In this document: positions 34,708 to 43,662 of the stretch, piece after piece
Position numbering within the stretch: position 1 is the first letter of the stretch
Layout: each line of letters begins with the position of its first letter
Translations under genes and position numbers: made by a program
The notes under the pieces: model-generated
Told to the model about the DNA's origin: nothing
The model's database searches: none
The model's input: the letters and a program-made list of their open reading frames with translations, nothing else
Assembly (NCBI RefSeq): GCF_000805385.1
Contig: NZ_JTJW01000010.1
Span: forward strand, 806,001 to 870,000
Length of the DNA stretch: 64,000 nt
Origin: Mycolicibacterium setense
Lineage (GTDB): Bacteria > Actinomycetota > Actinomycetes > Mycobacteriales > Mycobacteriaceae
Direction of reading: 5' to 3'

Positions 34708-36573
34708 ATGCCCGAGATGACGCGCTCCAACAGATGGATCGTCGGCGTCCTCGTTGTCATGGTGGTCGTCGAAATTGCCAACCTGTCGGAGGTCGCCAGC
34801 GCGTACACCTCGGCACCGCTGCTCAAAGCCGGCGTGGCCCTTGCCACCATCGCCTTGGGCTTGACGCTGCGCGACCCCGCAGCCCGGGCCCGGCTCAACC
34901 GCTGGACGGTGGCCGGCGTCGTCCTGATCGGCATCTACGTCGCCGGGCAGGCGATCGCGATGGTCGGATCCGTCGACCTCGCCGCCTCGTCGAGCGTGAT
35001 GTACCGCTCCTCGGTCGACCTGGTGTACCTGTTCATCATCCTTATGTTCACCCAGATCACCGGGCGCCCATGGGCAGTCGCAGGGGCTGTGGCTGCCACC
35101 CTGGCTGTCCTTTCACTCTTGACTTTGGCCAGCTATCTGACGGGTGGGGTCCAGACTTTCGGCGGGCTGGCACAGATTTCCGCCGCCCAGGGTGAGTTGA
35201 TCACCACTCAGCGGTACAGCGGGCCCTACAACGACTCGAATTTTTGGGGCCGGGTACTGGTGATGGGCCTCGCGATGGCCTGGGCCCTGGCCTACCGCGC
35301 CCGCCGCGCGGCGCAGCAGCGACAGGCGCTGGTCTGGTTGTTGGCCGGTGTGGCCATATTGATCGGCGCCTATCTGACGCAGTCCCGCGGGACACAGTTG
35401 TCGGCCGGGATCGCTGCGGTGGTGTGGTTCATCGCATCCGGACAACCGAAGAAGCTGGCACTGGTCCCACCTGCCGTGCTGGTGGCGTTTGCTATCCCAG
35501 GTATCGGCGACCGGATGGTGGCGCTGGTCAATGACGTGCTCGGTGGGTCTGGTGGTCAGCGCAGCTACGACATCGACCCATCGGTCCTGGGCCGCGAGGC
35601 ATCGCAGGAGATGGCCTGGCAGATGTTTCGACACCGGCCCGCCTTCGGTTTTGGCCCAGGGGCATTCGGCGCCGAGGTGCCGTACTACACCGACCGGGTC
35701 AAGACGGCAGTCAACGAGGGACTCGTCGCGCCGCACAATCTCTACGCACAGCTCCTCGCCGAGACTGGGATGACAGGGCTTCTGACCTGGGGGATCATGG
35801 TCGGCGGCTGCCTGACGATCGTGGCGCTGCGAATAGCCGCCGATGCCAAGTCAGTCGATCGCGCATTGGCCGCCGCAACGCTCACGGGCATCATCACCTG
35901 GTCGGCGGCGAGCGTATTTCTGCACTTGGCCTATTTCCGGTCGTTCGCCATCGTGCTCGCCCTGGCCTGCGCCCTCGGACCACCCGAACCCGTGCGACCG
36001 GAGGTGATCCGCAGCATGATGCGGACCACTGCAGTGTGGGCAGTGACTGTCGCTACGGGCGTCGCAGTTGCTGTGGGAAGCATGTTGATGGCAAGTACCC
36101 CCGCGGTGCGGGCCAGCCAGAAGGTCATCATGATGCCGGTCGGCCCACTCGACGGCTGGGCTTCCTACGCGATGAATGTCCGTGCGCGAGAGGCATTCCT
36201 GCCGACCATGGTCGAAGTCATGTACAACAACGACGCACCCGCGGATATCGACTCCGATTCGATCCGCGGTATCGCTACGTTCTCGGTCATCGCGTCCGAC
36301 TCCGAGAGCGCCAAAAGGCGTCTGGCCAACGCATTAGCGGTGTCACGCACCCGGATTAATGACAACATTGGTCCAATGCAGTACACCGTCGAGGCCATTA
36401 CCGGGGTGGAACTGGAACGCACCTCTGTGCGGTCCAAGTCAGCGCTGCTGTACGCGGGCGGTTGGGGTTTGGTCACGATGGTGCTTACCCGCCTACTGGC
36501 ACTCCGACTTGCTACCCGATTCTGGTCGCCCGCACGCGCAACCTCACCGGAACCCGTCGAGGCCGGGACATGA
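34708..36573 (+). CDS. O-antigen-ligase/Wzy-type polymerase with a Wzz-like C-terminal extension
   Basis: 621 residues. The first ~440 form a multi-helix O-antigen polymerase/ligase domain with LTQSRGTQLSAGIAAVV and the extracytoplasmic FGFGPGAFGAE / APHNLYAQLLAETGMTGLL motif typical of Wzy/WaaL. After a helix (VWAVTVATGVAVAVGSMLMA) comes an extracytoplasmic stretch (about 470-580) and a last helix. That stretch echoes the preceding Wzz-like protein in order: STPAVRASQKVIMMPVGPL against STTYRATAQVALVPGPNL, and ATFSVIASDSESAKRRLANALA against MVLISADAPSAHAAQAAVADLLA. I read this as a polymerase-copolymerase fusion. Confidence 0.82.
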   Translation: MPEMTRSNRWIVGVLVVMVVVEIANLSEVASAYTSAPLLKAGVALATIALGLTLRDPAARARLNRWTVAGVVLIGIYVAGQAIAMVGSVDLAASSSVMYRSSVDLVYLFIILMFTQITGRPWAVAGAVAATLAVLSLLTLASYLTGGVQTFGGLAQISAAQGELITTQRYSGPYNDSNFWGRVLVMGLAMAWALAYRARRAAQQRQALVWLLAGVAILIGAYLTQSRGTQLSAGIAAVVWFIASGQPKKLALVPPAVLVAFAIPGIGDRMVALVNDVLGGSGGQRSYDIDPSVLGREASQEMAWQMFRHRPAFGFGPGAFGAEVPYYTDRVKTAVNEGLVAPHNLYAQLLAETGMTGLLTWGIMVGGCLTIVALRIAADAKSVDRALAAATLTGIITWSAASVFLHLAYFRSFAIVLALACALGPPEPVRPEVIRSMMRTTAVWAVTVATGVAVAVGSMLMASTPAVRASQKVIMMPVGPLDGWASYAMNVRAREAFLPTMVEVMYNNDAPADIDSDSIRGIATFSVIASDSESAKRRLANALAVSRTRINDNIGPMQYTVEAITGVELERTSVRSKSALLYAGGWGLVTMVLTRLLALRLATRFWSPARATSPEPVEAGT

Positions 36574-37763
36574 CGGACAATCGCACAGTCCTGATTGAGT
36601 TCTCACCGTCGGGCGGCCTCTTCCAGTTCGCCGCCCAACTCGGCGGCGCTCTGGCGCGGCACGGCGACGAGGTTGAGTTGTGGACCGGGCCCGAACCCGA
36701 AATAACGTCCGCCGAAGCTGGGTTCACGATCCGCTCCGCGCTGCCCACGTGGCATCCCAACGACAACCCTGACCACGGCTATCTCTGGTATCTGCTGCGC
36801 CGCGGTTGGCGCGCCGGCCAGTTGGTGCTGGCCTGGCTGGTGCTGGCCTTTCAGTTACGCCGTCGACCTCCACGCGCTGTTCTGTTCTCGCAGTGGCGCT
36901 TCACCTTTGAGCCGTGGTTCGTTGTCGCCATCGCTAAGTTGTTGCCACACACAGTTTTCGGCATCATCGCCCACGAACCGCTCCCTCGTTCCGATGCCAC
37001 GGATACCAGCAAGCCCAAGGAAGGGCACCTGCTACAGGCCTCATTCGCCGCTGCGTGGCGGCAGATGGATGTCGCGTTCGTGTTGGGGCCGCAAACCCGG
37101 CAGATCGTCCTAGACCACTGGCAACCGAACGGCGAGGTCGTCATCATCCCGCATGGTGACTCCGGAGCCATGCGCCACGGCCGCGCACCTGCACCCGTCG
37201 CCCAAACTGAGCCCGTCGCACTTTTCTTCGGCACATGGACCACCTACAAGGGCATCGATGTGTTGATCGACGCATTCGGCTTGGTCAAAGCCGAGATGCC
37301 GACCGCACGCCTGATCGTCGCAGGCGCGGTCAGTGCCGACGTTGATGCCACGGATCTGCTTGCCCGGGCCGCCGCCAACGGAGTGGACGCCCGACCGGGC
37401 TACTGCGCAATGGACGAGGTCCCCGGCCTCATCGAATCCGCCCGAGTCGTGGTCACGCCGTATATCCGCGCCAGCGCCAGCGGCGTGGCGCACCTGGCCT
37501 ACACATTCGGCCGTCCGGTCATCGGCACCACGGTCGGCGATCTACCTACCGCTATCGAAGACGGCGTCACCGGGCTGCTCGTACCGCCGAACGACGCCCC
37601 GAAGCTTGCCGACGCGATGCTTCGACTGCTGCAGGATCCAGAGCTGGCCGCAAGTCTCGGGGAGGCGGGACAGGCTGCGGTACAACGGTCTTGGAGCATT
37701 GCAGCGGCCTCGATCAGCGATGCAGTGACGGCTGCCTGCCCACGTGTCAGTCCACGGAAGTGA
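36570..37763 (+). CDS. GT4-type glycosyltransferase
   Basis: 397 residues, ATG at 36570 overlapping the polymerase stop (ATGA). GT-B fold; the donor half starts with VALFFGTWTTYKGIDVLIDAF and continues to YIRASASGVAHLAYTFGRPVIGTTVGDLPTAIEDGVTGLLV. This is the common bacterial GT4 donor region, with Ser/Gly replacing the first Glu of E-x7-E. A hydrophobic segment (QLVLAWLVLAFQL) near residue 95 suggests membrane association. Donor and acceptor unknown; likely builds the repeat unit. Confidence 0.9.
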   Translation: MTDNRTVLIEFSPSGGLFQFAAQLGGALARHGDEVELWTGPEPEITSAEAGFTIRSALPTWHPNDNPDHGYLWYLLRRGWRAGQLVLAWLVLAFQLRRRPPRAVLFSQWRFTFEPWFVVAIAKLLPHTVFGIIAHEPLPRSDATDTSKPKEGHLLQASFAAAWRQMDVAFVLGPQTRQIVLDHWQPNGEVVIIPHGDSGAMRHGRAPAPVAQTEPVALFFGTWTTYKGIDVLIDAFGLVKAEMPTARLIVAGAVSADVDATDLLARAAANGVDARPGYCAMDEVPGLIESARVVVTPYIRASASGVAHLAYTFGRPVIGTTVGDLPTAIEDGVTGLLVPPNDAPKLADAMLRLLQDPELAASLGEAGQAAVQRSWSIAAASISDAVTAACPRVSPRK

Positions 37764-37766
37764 ACC

Positions 37767-38759
37767 ATGATCGCCTGGAAGATCGCCATCGTCGCGCTCG
37801 CTGCGTCGGCTGCGGTCGTCACCGTCACGAAGAGTGCCACGGACACCTCCCCGCATGCATTCGTGCAGCCACCAGCATCCTCGCTCCCCCCGCTGACTAC
37901 CGCTCCTCAACTGCCTGCCCTACCCCAGCCGTTTGCCGAGAACAGCCCTTTTCGGACACCGATCCCACCCGACGCCGAAGTCGACCCGAATAGCGCGGCA
38001 ATGATCGGTGCCGTGGGCTGGGATAACAGCGCATATGTGTCGACCATCGAATTCGGCATCCCGATCTACACCGCGAGCGCGGATACCCCCCGCTACTCGG
38101 TGCCGTGCCTTATCACCACGTGGGGCCACTGCCCGTTCAATGGGCACCGCGTGCCCATACCCGACGACGCGCGGCCGCAGTACGGCTCCGACGGCTCAAT
38201 GGTGGTGATCGACCCCGAGAACCGGAAAATCTACGAATTCTGGCGCGCCAAACGTCAGAAGCACTATTGGACAACTGAATTTGCCGCCGTGAATGACCTC
38301 GATGGTTCTGGCTGGGGCGGCGCCGCCACAGGTTCGGGCGCATCCCGACTGGCCGGTGTCGTTCGGGTAGCAGAGATCGCACAGGGCTCGATCCCGCATG
38401 CGCTCGCCATCGAAAGCAATAACGTGTGTGCCAACGTGTTTCGGCCGCCTGCCCTCAAGACGGACGGTCGATCGACGAGACCCGACTGCATTCCCGAAGG
38501 CGCGCGGATACAGCTGGACCCAGATTTGGACATCGATTCCTTGGGGCTCGCACCGGCCGAGCACTTCATGGCCGAAGCGCTTCAGCGCTATGGCGGATAC
38601 GTCACCGATGTCAGCGGATCACCCTTGAGCATCAGCTTCGAACGGGACAACACGGCGGCCCCGGGAACCGTCGGCTCAACCTACAGTGACGCCGGGGTGC
38701 GATGGGACTATGACGGGATGACGGACATACCTTGGAAGAAGTTGAGGGTTCTCAAATGA
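37767..38759 (+). CDS. Exported protein of unknown function in the polysaccharide operon
   Basis: 330 residues. A short N-terminal signal/anchor (IAIVALAASAAVVTVT) is followed by a Pro-rich linker (PPASSLPPLTTAPQLPALPQP) and a globular domain with conserved-looking stretches: MVVIDPENRKIYEFWRAKRQ, GSGASRLAGVVRVAEIAQG, ALAIESNNVCANVFRPPA, PEGARIQLDPDLD and AEALQRYGGYVTD. Two Cys pairs are possible (VPCLITTWGHCPF and NVCANVF with PDCIPE). The layout suggests a secreted carbohydrate-active or -binding protein, but I do not recognise the family. It is locked in by the flanking glycosyltransferases (3-nt gap upstream, ATGA overlap downstream), so it probably acts on the same polymer. Confidence 0.7.
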   Translation: MIAWKIAIVALAASAAVVTVTKSATDTSPHAFVQPPASSLPPLTTAPQLPALPQPFAENSPFRTPIPPDAEVDPNSAAMIGAVGWDNSAYVSTIEFGIPIYTASADTPRYSVPCLITTWGHCPFNGHRVPIPDDARPQYGSDGSMVVIDPENRKIYEFWRAKRQKHYWTTEFAAVNDLDGSGWGGAATGSGASRLAGVVRVAEIAQGSIPHALAIESNNVCANVFRPPALKTDGRSTRPDCIPEGARIQLDPDLDIDSLGLAPAEHFMAEALQRYGGYVTDVSGSPLSISFERDNTAAPGTVGSTYSDAGVRWDYDGMTDIPWKKLRVLK

Positions 38760-39898
38760 AGCCGATTCGGGTGCTCACCCTGATTGACGGGTTTCGGATG
38801 GGTGGCGCCGAAACACTGTTGGCACCATTGGCGGTCGCCATGCGCGACACCGATGTCGACATGGAATTCGTCGGTCTGGACAGCCCATCGGTGAACTCCG
38901 AGAAGACCATGAGAATTCTCGCCGAGGCCGGCGTTCACCCACGCTCGCTCGGGATCACCCGACTTCTGGACCCCACCGGCGTTCCCCGACTGGCCCGCGA
39001 GATCCGCAGCGGTGGTTACGATCTGGTACATACACACCTGGAGATGTCGGCCAGCTTCGCGGTTCCGGCAGCGAAACTCACCGGCCGTCCCGTAGTCTGC
39101 ACGTTCCACCATGTAACCGAGCGGTGGCCCGGACTCGAATACTGGCGCGAACACGTCGCCACCATCGCCGCGACGCAGGGGGACCGGGTGTTGTTCGTGT
39201 CCGAGGCCAGCCGGGTGTCATGGGCGCAGGTTCATCGCCGGGGCCGCGTCGCACCCAACTGGGACGTGCTGCACAACGGAATCGACGTCAGCAACTTCCA
39301 CCCTGGCGAACCAGATCCGGCGGTGCGTAGCGAACTCGGTGGTGGGCCTGGGCCGTTGGTCGTTCTGCCGGCCGCCTTCCGCGACTTCAAAGGCATACCG
39401 GTAGCCATCAAGGCCTGGCCGTTGGTATTGCAGAAGCACCCGGATGCCATCCTGTCGCTGGTCGGAGGCGGCGAGGAAGAGGCCGAATACCGCAGGCTGG
39501 TCAGTGAGTCGGGCTTGACCGACTCGGTGATCTTTGCCGGGATCCGCTCCGACATGCCAGAGGTGTACCGGGCCGCCGACGTCACATTGCTGCCGTCGAT
39601 CTACGGTGAGAACCTGCCGACCGTCTTGATCGAGGCGTCGGCGTCGGGCAAGGCCATCGCGGCGTCACGGATCGGCGGTATCCCTGACATCATCGTCGAC
39701 GGTTCCACCGGACTGCTGTTCGAACCCAACAACTCCGCCGCTTTGGCCGACACCGTGACGCGGTTGCTGGATGACACCCAGCTTCGAAGCGCGCTGGGAC
39801 CGCCGGCCATCGATCGTGCGCACAGCGAGTTCTCGGCGACCGCATGGGCCCACCGACTGCAGGACCTCTACCGCGAACTAATCGAGAGCAAGCGTTGA
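38756..39898 (+). CDS. GT4 glycosyltransferase
   Basis: 380 residues from the ATG that overlaps the previous stop. N-terminal GT-B half RVLTLIDGFRMGGAETLLAPLA (glycine-rich acceptor loop) and FVSEASRVSWAQVHRRGRV; donor half VVLPAAFRDFKGIPVAIKAW with IYGENLPTVLIEASASGKAIAAS, a clear E-x7-E GT4 signature. Retaining glycosyltransferase; sugar unknown. Confidence 0.93.
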   Translation: MKPIRVLTLIDGFRMGGAETLLAPLAVAMRDTDVDMEFVGLDSPSVNSEKTMRILAEAGVHPRSLGITRLLDPTGVPRLAREIRSGGYDLVHTHLEMSASFAVPAAKLTGRPVVCTFHHVTERWPGLEYWREHVATIAATQGDRVLFVSEASRVSWAQVHRRGRVAPNWDVLHNGIDVSNFHPGEPDPAVRSELGGGPGPLVVLPAAFRDFKGIPVAIKAWPLVLQKHPDAILSLVGGGEEEAEYRRLVSESGLTDSVIFAGIRSDMPEVYRAADVTLLPSIYGENLPTVLIEASASGKAIAASRIGGIPDIIVDGSTGLLFEPNNSAALADTVTRLLDDTQLRSALGPPAIDRAHSEFSATAWAHRLQDLYRELIESKR

Positions 39899-41100
39899 GC
39901 GACAAACAGATCGACTACCTGGTTTCCCGCTTTCCGGTCACGTCGGAGACGTTCATCGTCAGGGAACTCGATGCCCTGTCTGCTGATGGGCGTCAGCTAG
40001 GGCTGCGGTCACTGTTTCCGTCGCCGGATCCGCAAGTTCATGACATCGCCCGGCCATGGATGGAAAAGTTGGTACGGCCAAGCATCGGTGCCAGTGCGGC
40101 CGGATTCTTCTGGGCGTCGATTCGGCACCCACTGATCACTTTGTCGATCCTGGCCGACGTGGTGCGCGGATACGGTGCCAAACCCGGCCTGCTGACCCGT
40201 GCGTTGGCCACAATTCCGATCGCCGCCGCACATGCCCGTGATCTACACCCTCTGGGTAACACCCGGCACATTCACGCCCATTACGCCACGTACCCCGCAT
40301 TGGCCGCGTGGGTCTGCGCACGATTGGCCGGCGTGACCTACAGTGTCACCATTCACGCGCACGACCTATACGTGGACCAGTCGATGCTCGGCCGCAAACT
40401 GGACGGCGCAGAATTCATCGTCACGATATCGGAATACAACCGTCGACTGTTGGAGCGCTGGACCTCAACTCCAATACATGTGATCCACGCCGGAATCAAC
40501 ACCGCGTCATATCCTTTCCATCCCAGAAAGATTCCCGGCCACGGTCCGGTTCGCGCCCTGTGTGTCGCGTCGTTGCAGGAGTACAAAGGCCACGCAGTGC
40601 TATTGCGTGCACTGGCGCTCGGCGGCCCTGGCGTCGACCGGATCGAGGTGGACCTGATCGGCAATGGACCGCTACGCGACGAATTGCAGACCATGGCAAA
40701 CGAACTCGGCCTCGGGTCGCGGGTTCGATTCCACGGCGGCCAGTCCGAGACGGTCGTCAAGCAGGCTTTGGCCGAGGCGAACCTGTTCGTACTGCCCAGC
40801 GTCGTTGCCAGCGACGGTCAGATGGAAGGCCTCCCGGTCGCTCTCATGGAGTCGCTGGCCAGCGGGATACCAACCGTATCGACGAGCTTGTCCGGCATCC
40901 CTGAATTGGTGATACCTGAGCAGACCGGCCTGTTGGCGAAGCCGGCTGACGTGCAGAGCCTGCGTGATGCATTGGAACAGCTGATCTCGTCGGGTCCCGC
41001 ACTCGAGGACTACGCCCGCGCCGGACGCGATCTGGTCGAGCGGAAGTTCGACATCAATGCAACGACCGCCGCGCTGCGCGCCCTACTTGCGACTGTCTGA
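39895..41100 (+). CDS. GT4 glycosyltransferase
   Basis: 401 residues. Start: TTG at 39895, overlapping the previous stop (TTGA); the frame is open upstream but that part is inside the neighbouring gene. Opens with DYLVSRFPVTSETFIVRELDAL, typical of colanic-acid-type WcaL/exopolysaccharide GT4 enzymes; HIHAHYATYPALAAW and SVTIHAHDLY carry the acceptor-side His; donor motif MEGLPVALMESLASGIPTVS. Last gene of the plus-strand run; convergent with the alpha/beta-hydrolase gene 11 nt away, with no visible terminator. Confidence 0.93.
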   Translation: MSDKQIDYLVSRFPVTSETFIVRELDALSADGRQLGLRSLFPSPDPQVHDIARPWMEKLVRPSIGASAAGFFWASIRHPLITLSILADVVRGYGAKPGLLTRALATIPIAAAHARDLHPLGNTRHIHAHYATYPALAAWVCARLAGVTYSVTIHAHDLYVDQSMLGRKLDGAEFIVTISEYNRRLLERWTSTPIHVIHAGINTASYPFHPRKIPGHGPVRALCVASLQEYKGHAVLLRALALGGPGVDRIEVDLIGNGPLRDELQTMANELGLGSRVRFHGGQSETVVKQALAEANLFVLPSVVASDGQMEGLPVALMESLASGIPTVSTSLSGIPELVIPEQTGLLAKPADVQSLRDALEQLISSGPALEDYARAGRDLVERKFDINATTAALRALLATV

Positions 41101-41111
41101 GAAGAGTGCCT

Positions 41112-42842
41112 TCACAGCTGGTCGGCAAACTCTCGACGCGCGGCGTCCAGCAGATACCGACGGATGAAGTTCTGCAAACCGCGATGTAGCACTGCGTGGT
41201 CACCCGCGGGTGCCCGCATCAGCTTCGGCTCCCAACCGCGACGCGCCAGCCGCTTGGCTCCGATCGGGCCACGATGTCCTACATACCAATCGAAGTCCAT
41301 CGGTGACAGCACGAGCTCAGCGGGCACGCCACTCTTGCCAAGCGCCTTGAGCAGCACCTCGGGCGCCTGCGTGTAACCGAGCCAACCCAGTAGCAACCAG
41401 CCTTGATACGGCAGCCAATTTCGCAGCCCCTGCTTGACCAGGCCCCATACCCGCCGCTCCTCAGTGCCCTCATCGCCAGTGTCCTCATCGCCGGCAACGG
41501 CGTCGGTCACCTGCGCGATCCGCTCAGACCCGCCGTCGGAACGCCGCAACGAATAGAGCAGGATGTTCACCAGGACGACCAATTTCGCTCCGCGCTCCAG
41601 ACCCCCGTACGCGGAATTCCAAGCACCCGAGCAGATTCCGGTCATGACCAGGCGCTCCGCCGGCACGCCCAGGGCATCAATCGCGTCACTCACATCGGCT
41701 TTCGCCACCGGAGAATGCATCCACGGGAAGTCCTCGGTCGCGACACCGGTGTCTCCGACCCCACGACGGTCGTAGCGGACCACGCTCACGCCCAGGGCGG
41801 CCAGTTCGCGGGCTGTGTCCGGCCAGATTCGTCCTGAACCGACCCGATGTTCACACGCGGTGTTGTGGAACAACACCGTCGGGCCGCACTCAACAGTGCC
41901 GGCAATCGCGGTCCGGATGGCAAACAGCCGGTTGGGACCGAGTTCGGTGATCGATTCGGTGACCGTTCGGCCATCAGGCAGCACACCGACGACCGCAAGA
42001 TCGGCAAACACCGGCTGGAAAGCGGCCGTCTCCGACGACAAATTCGCATCGAGCCATTTCTCGATCACCGCCAGGGTATCGATCGGAATCTTGACCACAA
42101 TGCTGGGTGGTTCGATGAACTCGGGCTGTCCTGCGATTTCCTGGACTGTGCAGTCACCCGCTTCTATCAGGTCGGCGAGCCGTCGGTCACCGGTGTTTTC
42201 CGGTCGGCTCAACACGAGCACAGGAGTCGAGCCAACGGTTGCCGGCATCTTCAGCGCGCGAAGCGCCGCGGCAGCGGTTGCCGAGAGGCTGATGCCGAGC
42301 AGTGGCACCTCGTCGGGTTCTGTCGGCAGTTCGTCGCCTTTCTCCCCGCCGACCGTCATCTGGTAAAGCGCCTGCTGTTCGCGCAGGTAGCGACGGCCAT
42401 CGGCGGCCGGGTCCCACAGGATCAGGCCCCCGAGGTCCTCGATCGAGGAGGCCGCTGTCGCCGCCAGCAGCGCACCGGCCCGCAGGCCCACGAGCGCCAC
42501 ACTCTGCGCGCCGGACGCACGCAGATAGTCCACTGCGGTCCGTATGCTCTCCAGATAGTCATCCACGGCACTGTCCCGGCATTGGTCGCCCGTCGAGTCC
42601 CCGGTACCCGGGTAATCGAAGCGCAGCGTGGCAAATCCACTGGCGCACAAACGTTGCGCCAGCATTTTCAACCCGCGGTAGGTATCCAGGTGCTGACGAC
42701 CGAGCGGCGGACAGATGACCACACCAGCCCGCGCAACCCCGCCGTCCGGGACGTGGACGACGCCGAACAATCGCGTTTCCTCAGGCCCGAACCACGTCGG
42801 CACGCCCTGCACGCCCGTTCCTGCCGTCATTCCTGCGTCCAT
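41112..42842 (-). CDS. Double alpha/beta-hydrolase with Cys nucleophile in the second domain
   Basis: 576 residues, two alpha/beta-hydrolase domains. Domain 1 (about 1-270) has the elbow GLRAG with Arg121 where Ser is expected, so it is probably inactive. Domain 2 (about 280-576) has GICSG with Cys404 as nucleophile; a C-terminal AGDHAVLH offers the His. Domain 1 resembles hydrolases that accompany exosortase/exopolysaccharide loci. A Cys nucleophile fits thioester acyl transfer, as in the SyrC/CmaE aminoacyltransferases, and an ACP plus AcpS lie directly upstream on the same strand. Start ATG 42842 follows GAGGGG at 8 nt; TAGAGT (42867-42872) may be a local -10. Function is inferred, not shown. 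Confidence 0.75.
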   Translation of the reverse strand: MDAGMTAGTGVQGVPTWFGPEETRLFGVVHVPDGGVARAGVVICPPLGRQHLDTYRGLKMLAQRLCASGFATLRFDYPGTGDSTGDQCRDSAVDDYLESIRTAVDYLRASGAQSVALVGLRAGALLAATAASSIEDLGGLILWDPAADGRRYLREQQALYQMTVGGEKGDELPTEPDEVPLLGISLSATAAAALRALKMPATVGSTPVLVLSRPENTGDRRLADLIEAGDCTVQEIAGQPEFIEPPSIVVKIPIDTLAVIEKWLDANLSSETAAFQPVFADLAVVGVLPDGRTVTESITELGPNRLFAIRTAIAGTVECGPTVLFHNTACEHRVGSGRIWPDTARELAALGVSVVRYDRRGVGDTGVATEDFPWMHSPVAKADVSDAIDALGVPAERLVMTGICSGAWNSAYGGLERGAKLVVLVNILLYSLRRSDGGSERIAQVTDAVAGDEDTGDEGTEERRVWGLVKQGLRNWLPYQGWLLLGWLGYTQAPEVLLKALGKSGVPAELVLSPMDFDWYVGHRGPIGAKRLARRGWEPKLMRAPAGDHAVLHRGLQNFIRRYLLDAARREFADQL

Positions 42843-42895
42843 ACCGTCACCCCTCAACGACACCAAACTCTAGCTAAACCGTCGCGGTGTCACTG

Positions 42896-43300
42896 CTAGT
42901 CAGCGCAAACAGCGACCACCACAGCGGCCGCGTGGCATTCCGCGTGGGTGATCGACAGCGAGATCTCCTGCCACTGCTGCTCGGCCGCCAACTGCGCGGC
43001 CGAACCGGCGAGCCGCAATGTCGGCAGATGATCCACAGCGACCACCTCGATTTCGAGCGGGAGAAACGCGGCATCGGGACGTGCGAATGCTTTCATCGTG
43101 GCCTCTTTGGCGGCGAAACGGGCAGCCAGTCGCGGAAGTCGATTCGGCCCAGCGCAGGTCGCCACCTCGTCAGCGGTGTAGATCTTGGCCAGGAAACGCT
43201 CTCCGAACGAGGCCAGTGAATTCTCGATCTCCTCGAGCGCCACCACATCGCACCCGACGCGGATACGGTGCCCGGGCAACGCGAAGTCCGGCGGGTTCAT
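42896..43300 (-). CDS. AcpS-type holo-acyl-carrier-protein synthase, dedicated copy
   Basis: 134 residues. Transfers 4'-phosphopantetheine from CoA to a carrier-protein serine. Signature metal/CoA segments: VGCDVVALEEIENSLASFG at the N-terminus and RLAARFAAKEATMKAF (about 56-71), then SLSITHAECHAAAVVV. It starts 5 nt after the ACP gene, so that ACP is its likely substrate. Mycobacteria have a housekeeping acpS elsewhere next to the fatty-acid synthase gene. Confidence 0.9.
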   Translation of the reverse strand: MNPPDFALPGHRIRVGCDVVALEEIENSLASFGERFLAKIYTADEVATCAGPNRLPRLAARFAAKEATMKAFARPDAAFLPLEIEVVAVDHLPTLRLAGSAAQLAAEQQWQEISLSITHAECHAAAVVVAVCAD

Positions 43301-43305
43301 GCGTG

Positions 43306-43542
43306 CTACTTGATAAGGCTGTTCACGGCCGCTTCGATGTTGTTGATCGATGCAAAAGTGGACTTCTTCAGCGCCTCGTCGGGGAACTCGATATCGAACT
43401 CGTCTTCAAGGGCAAGCATGACGTTGACCGAGGCATGCGAGGTGAGCCCGAGTTCATAGAGGTCGGCATCGGCGTCGATGCCGGTCGGATCGACCGCCAT
43501 TCTTCCGTGATCAGCCAAAGCCTTCTGAATTTCTTCCCGCAT
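43306..43542 (-). CDS. Acyl carrier protein of the aminoacyl module
   Basis: 78 residues from ATG 43542. Four-helix ACP pattern with LYELGLTSHASVNVMLALED; Ser35 in the TSH triplet takes the place of the usual DSL serine and is the phosphopantetheine site. TATGCT lies exactly 7 nt before this ATG and overlaps an upstream in-frame ATG (43554), which argues for a leaderless start at 43542. Operon order is ACP, AcpS, double hydrolase. With the amino acid:carrier ligase at 44845-45792 on the other strand, it probably carries an amino acid rather than a fatty acyl chain. Confidence 0.88.
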   Translation of the reverse strand: MREEIQKALADHGRMAVDPTGIDADADLYELGLTSHASVNVMLALEDEFDIEFPDEALKKSTFASINNIEAAVNSLIK

Positions 43543-43662
43543 GATCGCAAGCATAAGGCGCGACTGAAGGCGATGCGCCGGTCATTTCCCAAGACGAATT
43601 CGGCGAAGCACGCCGCCCGCCTGACTAGGCTCAAACCGCACACGATCCGAGGGGAGCTGACG

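Noticed and set aside
43018..43662. N-terminal extension of the LIP-type lipoprotein frame across acpS and ACP
   Set aside because: The lipobox signal starts at 43663 with its own ribosome-binding site; the extension overlaps real genes on the other strand.
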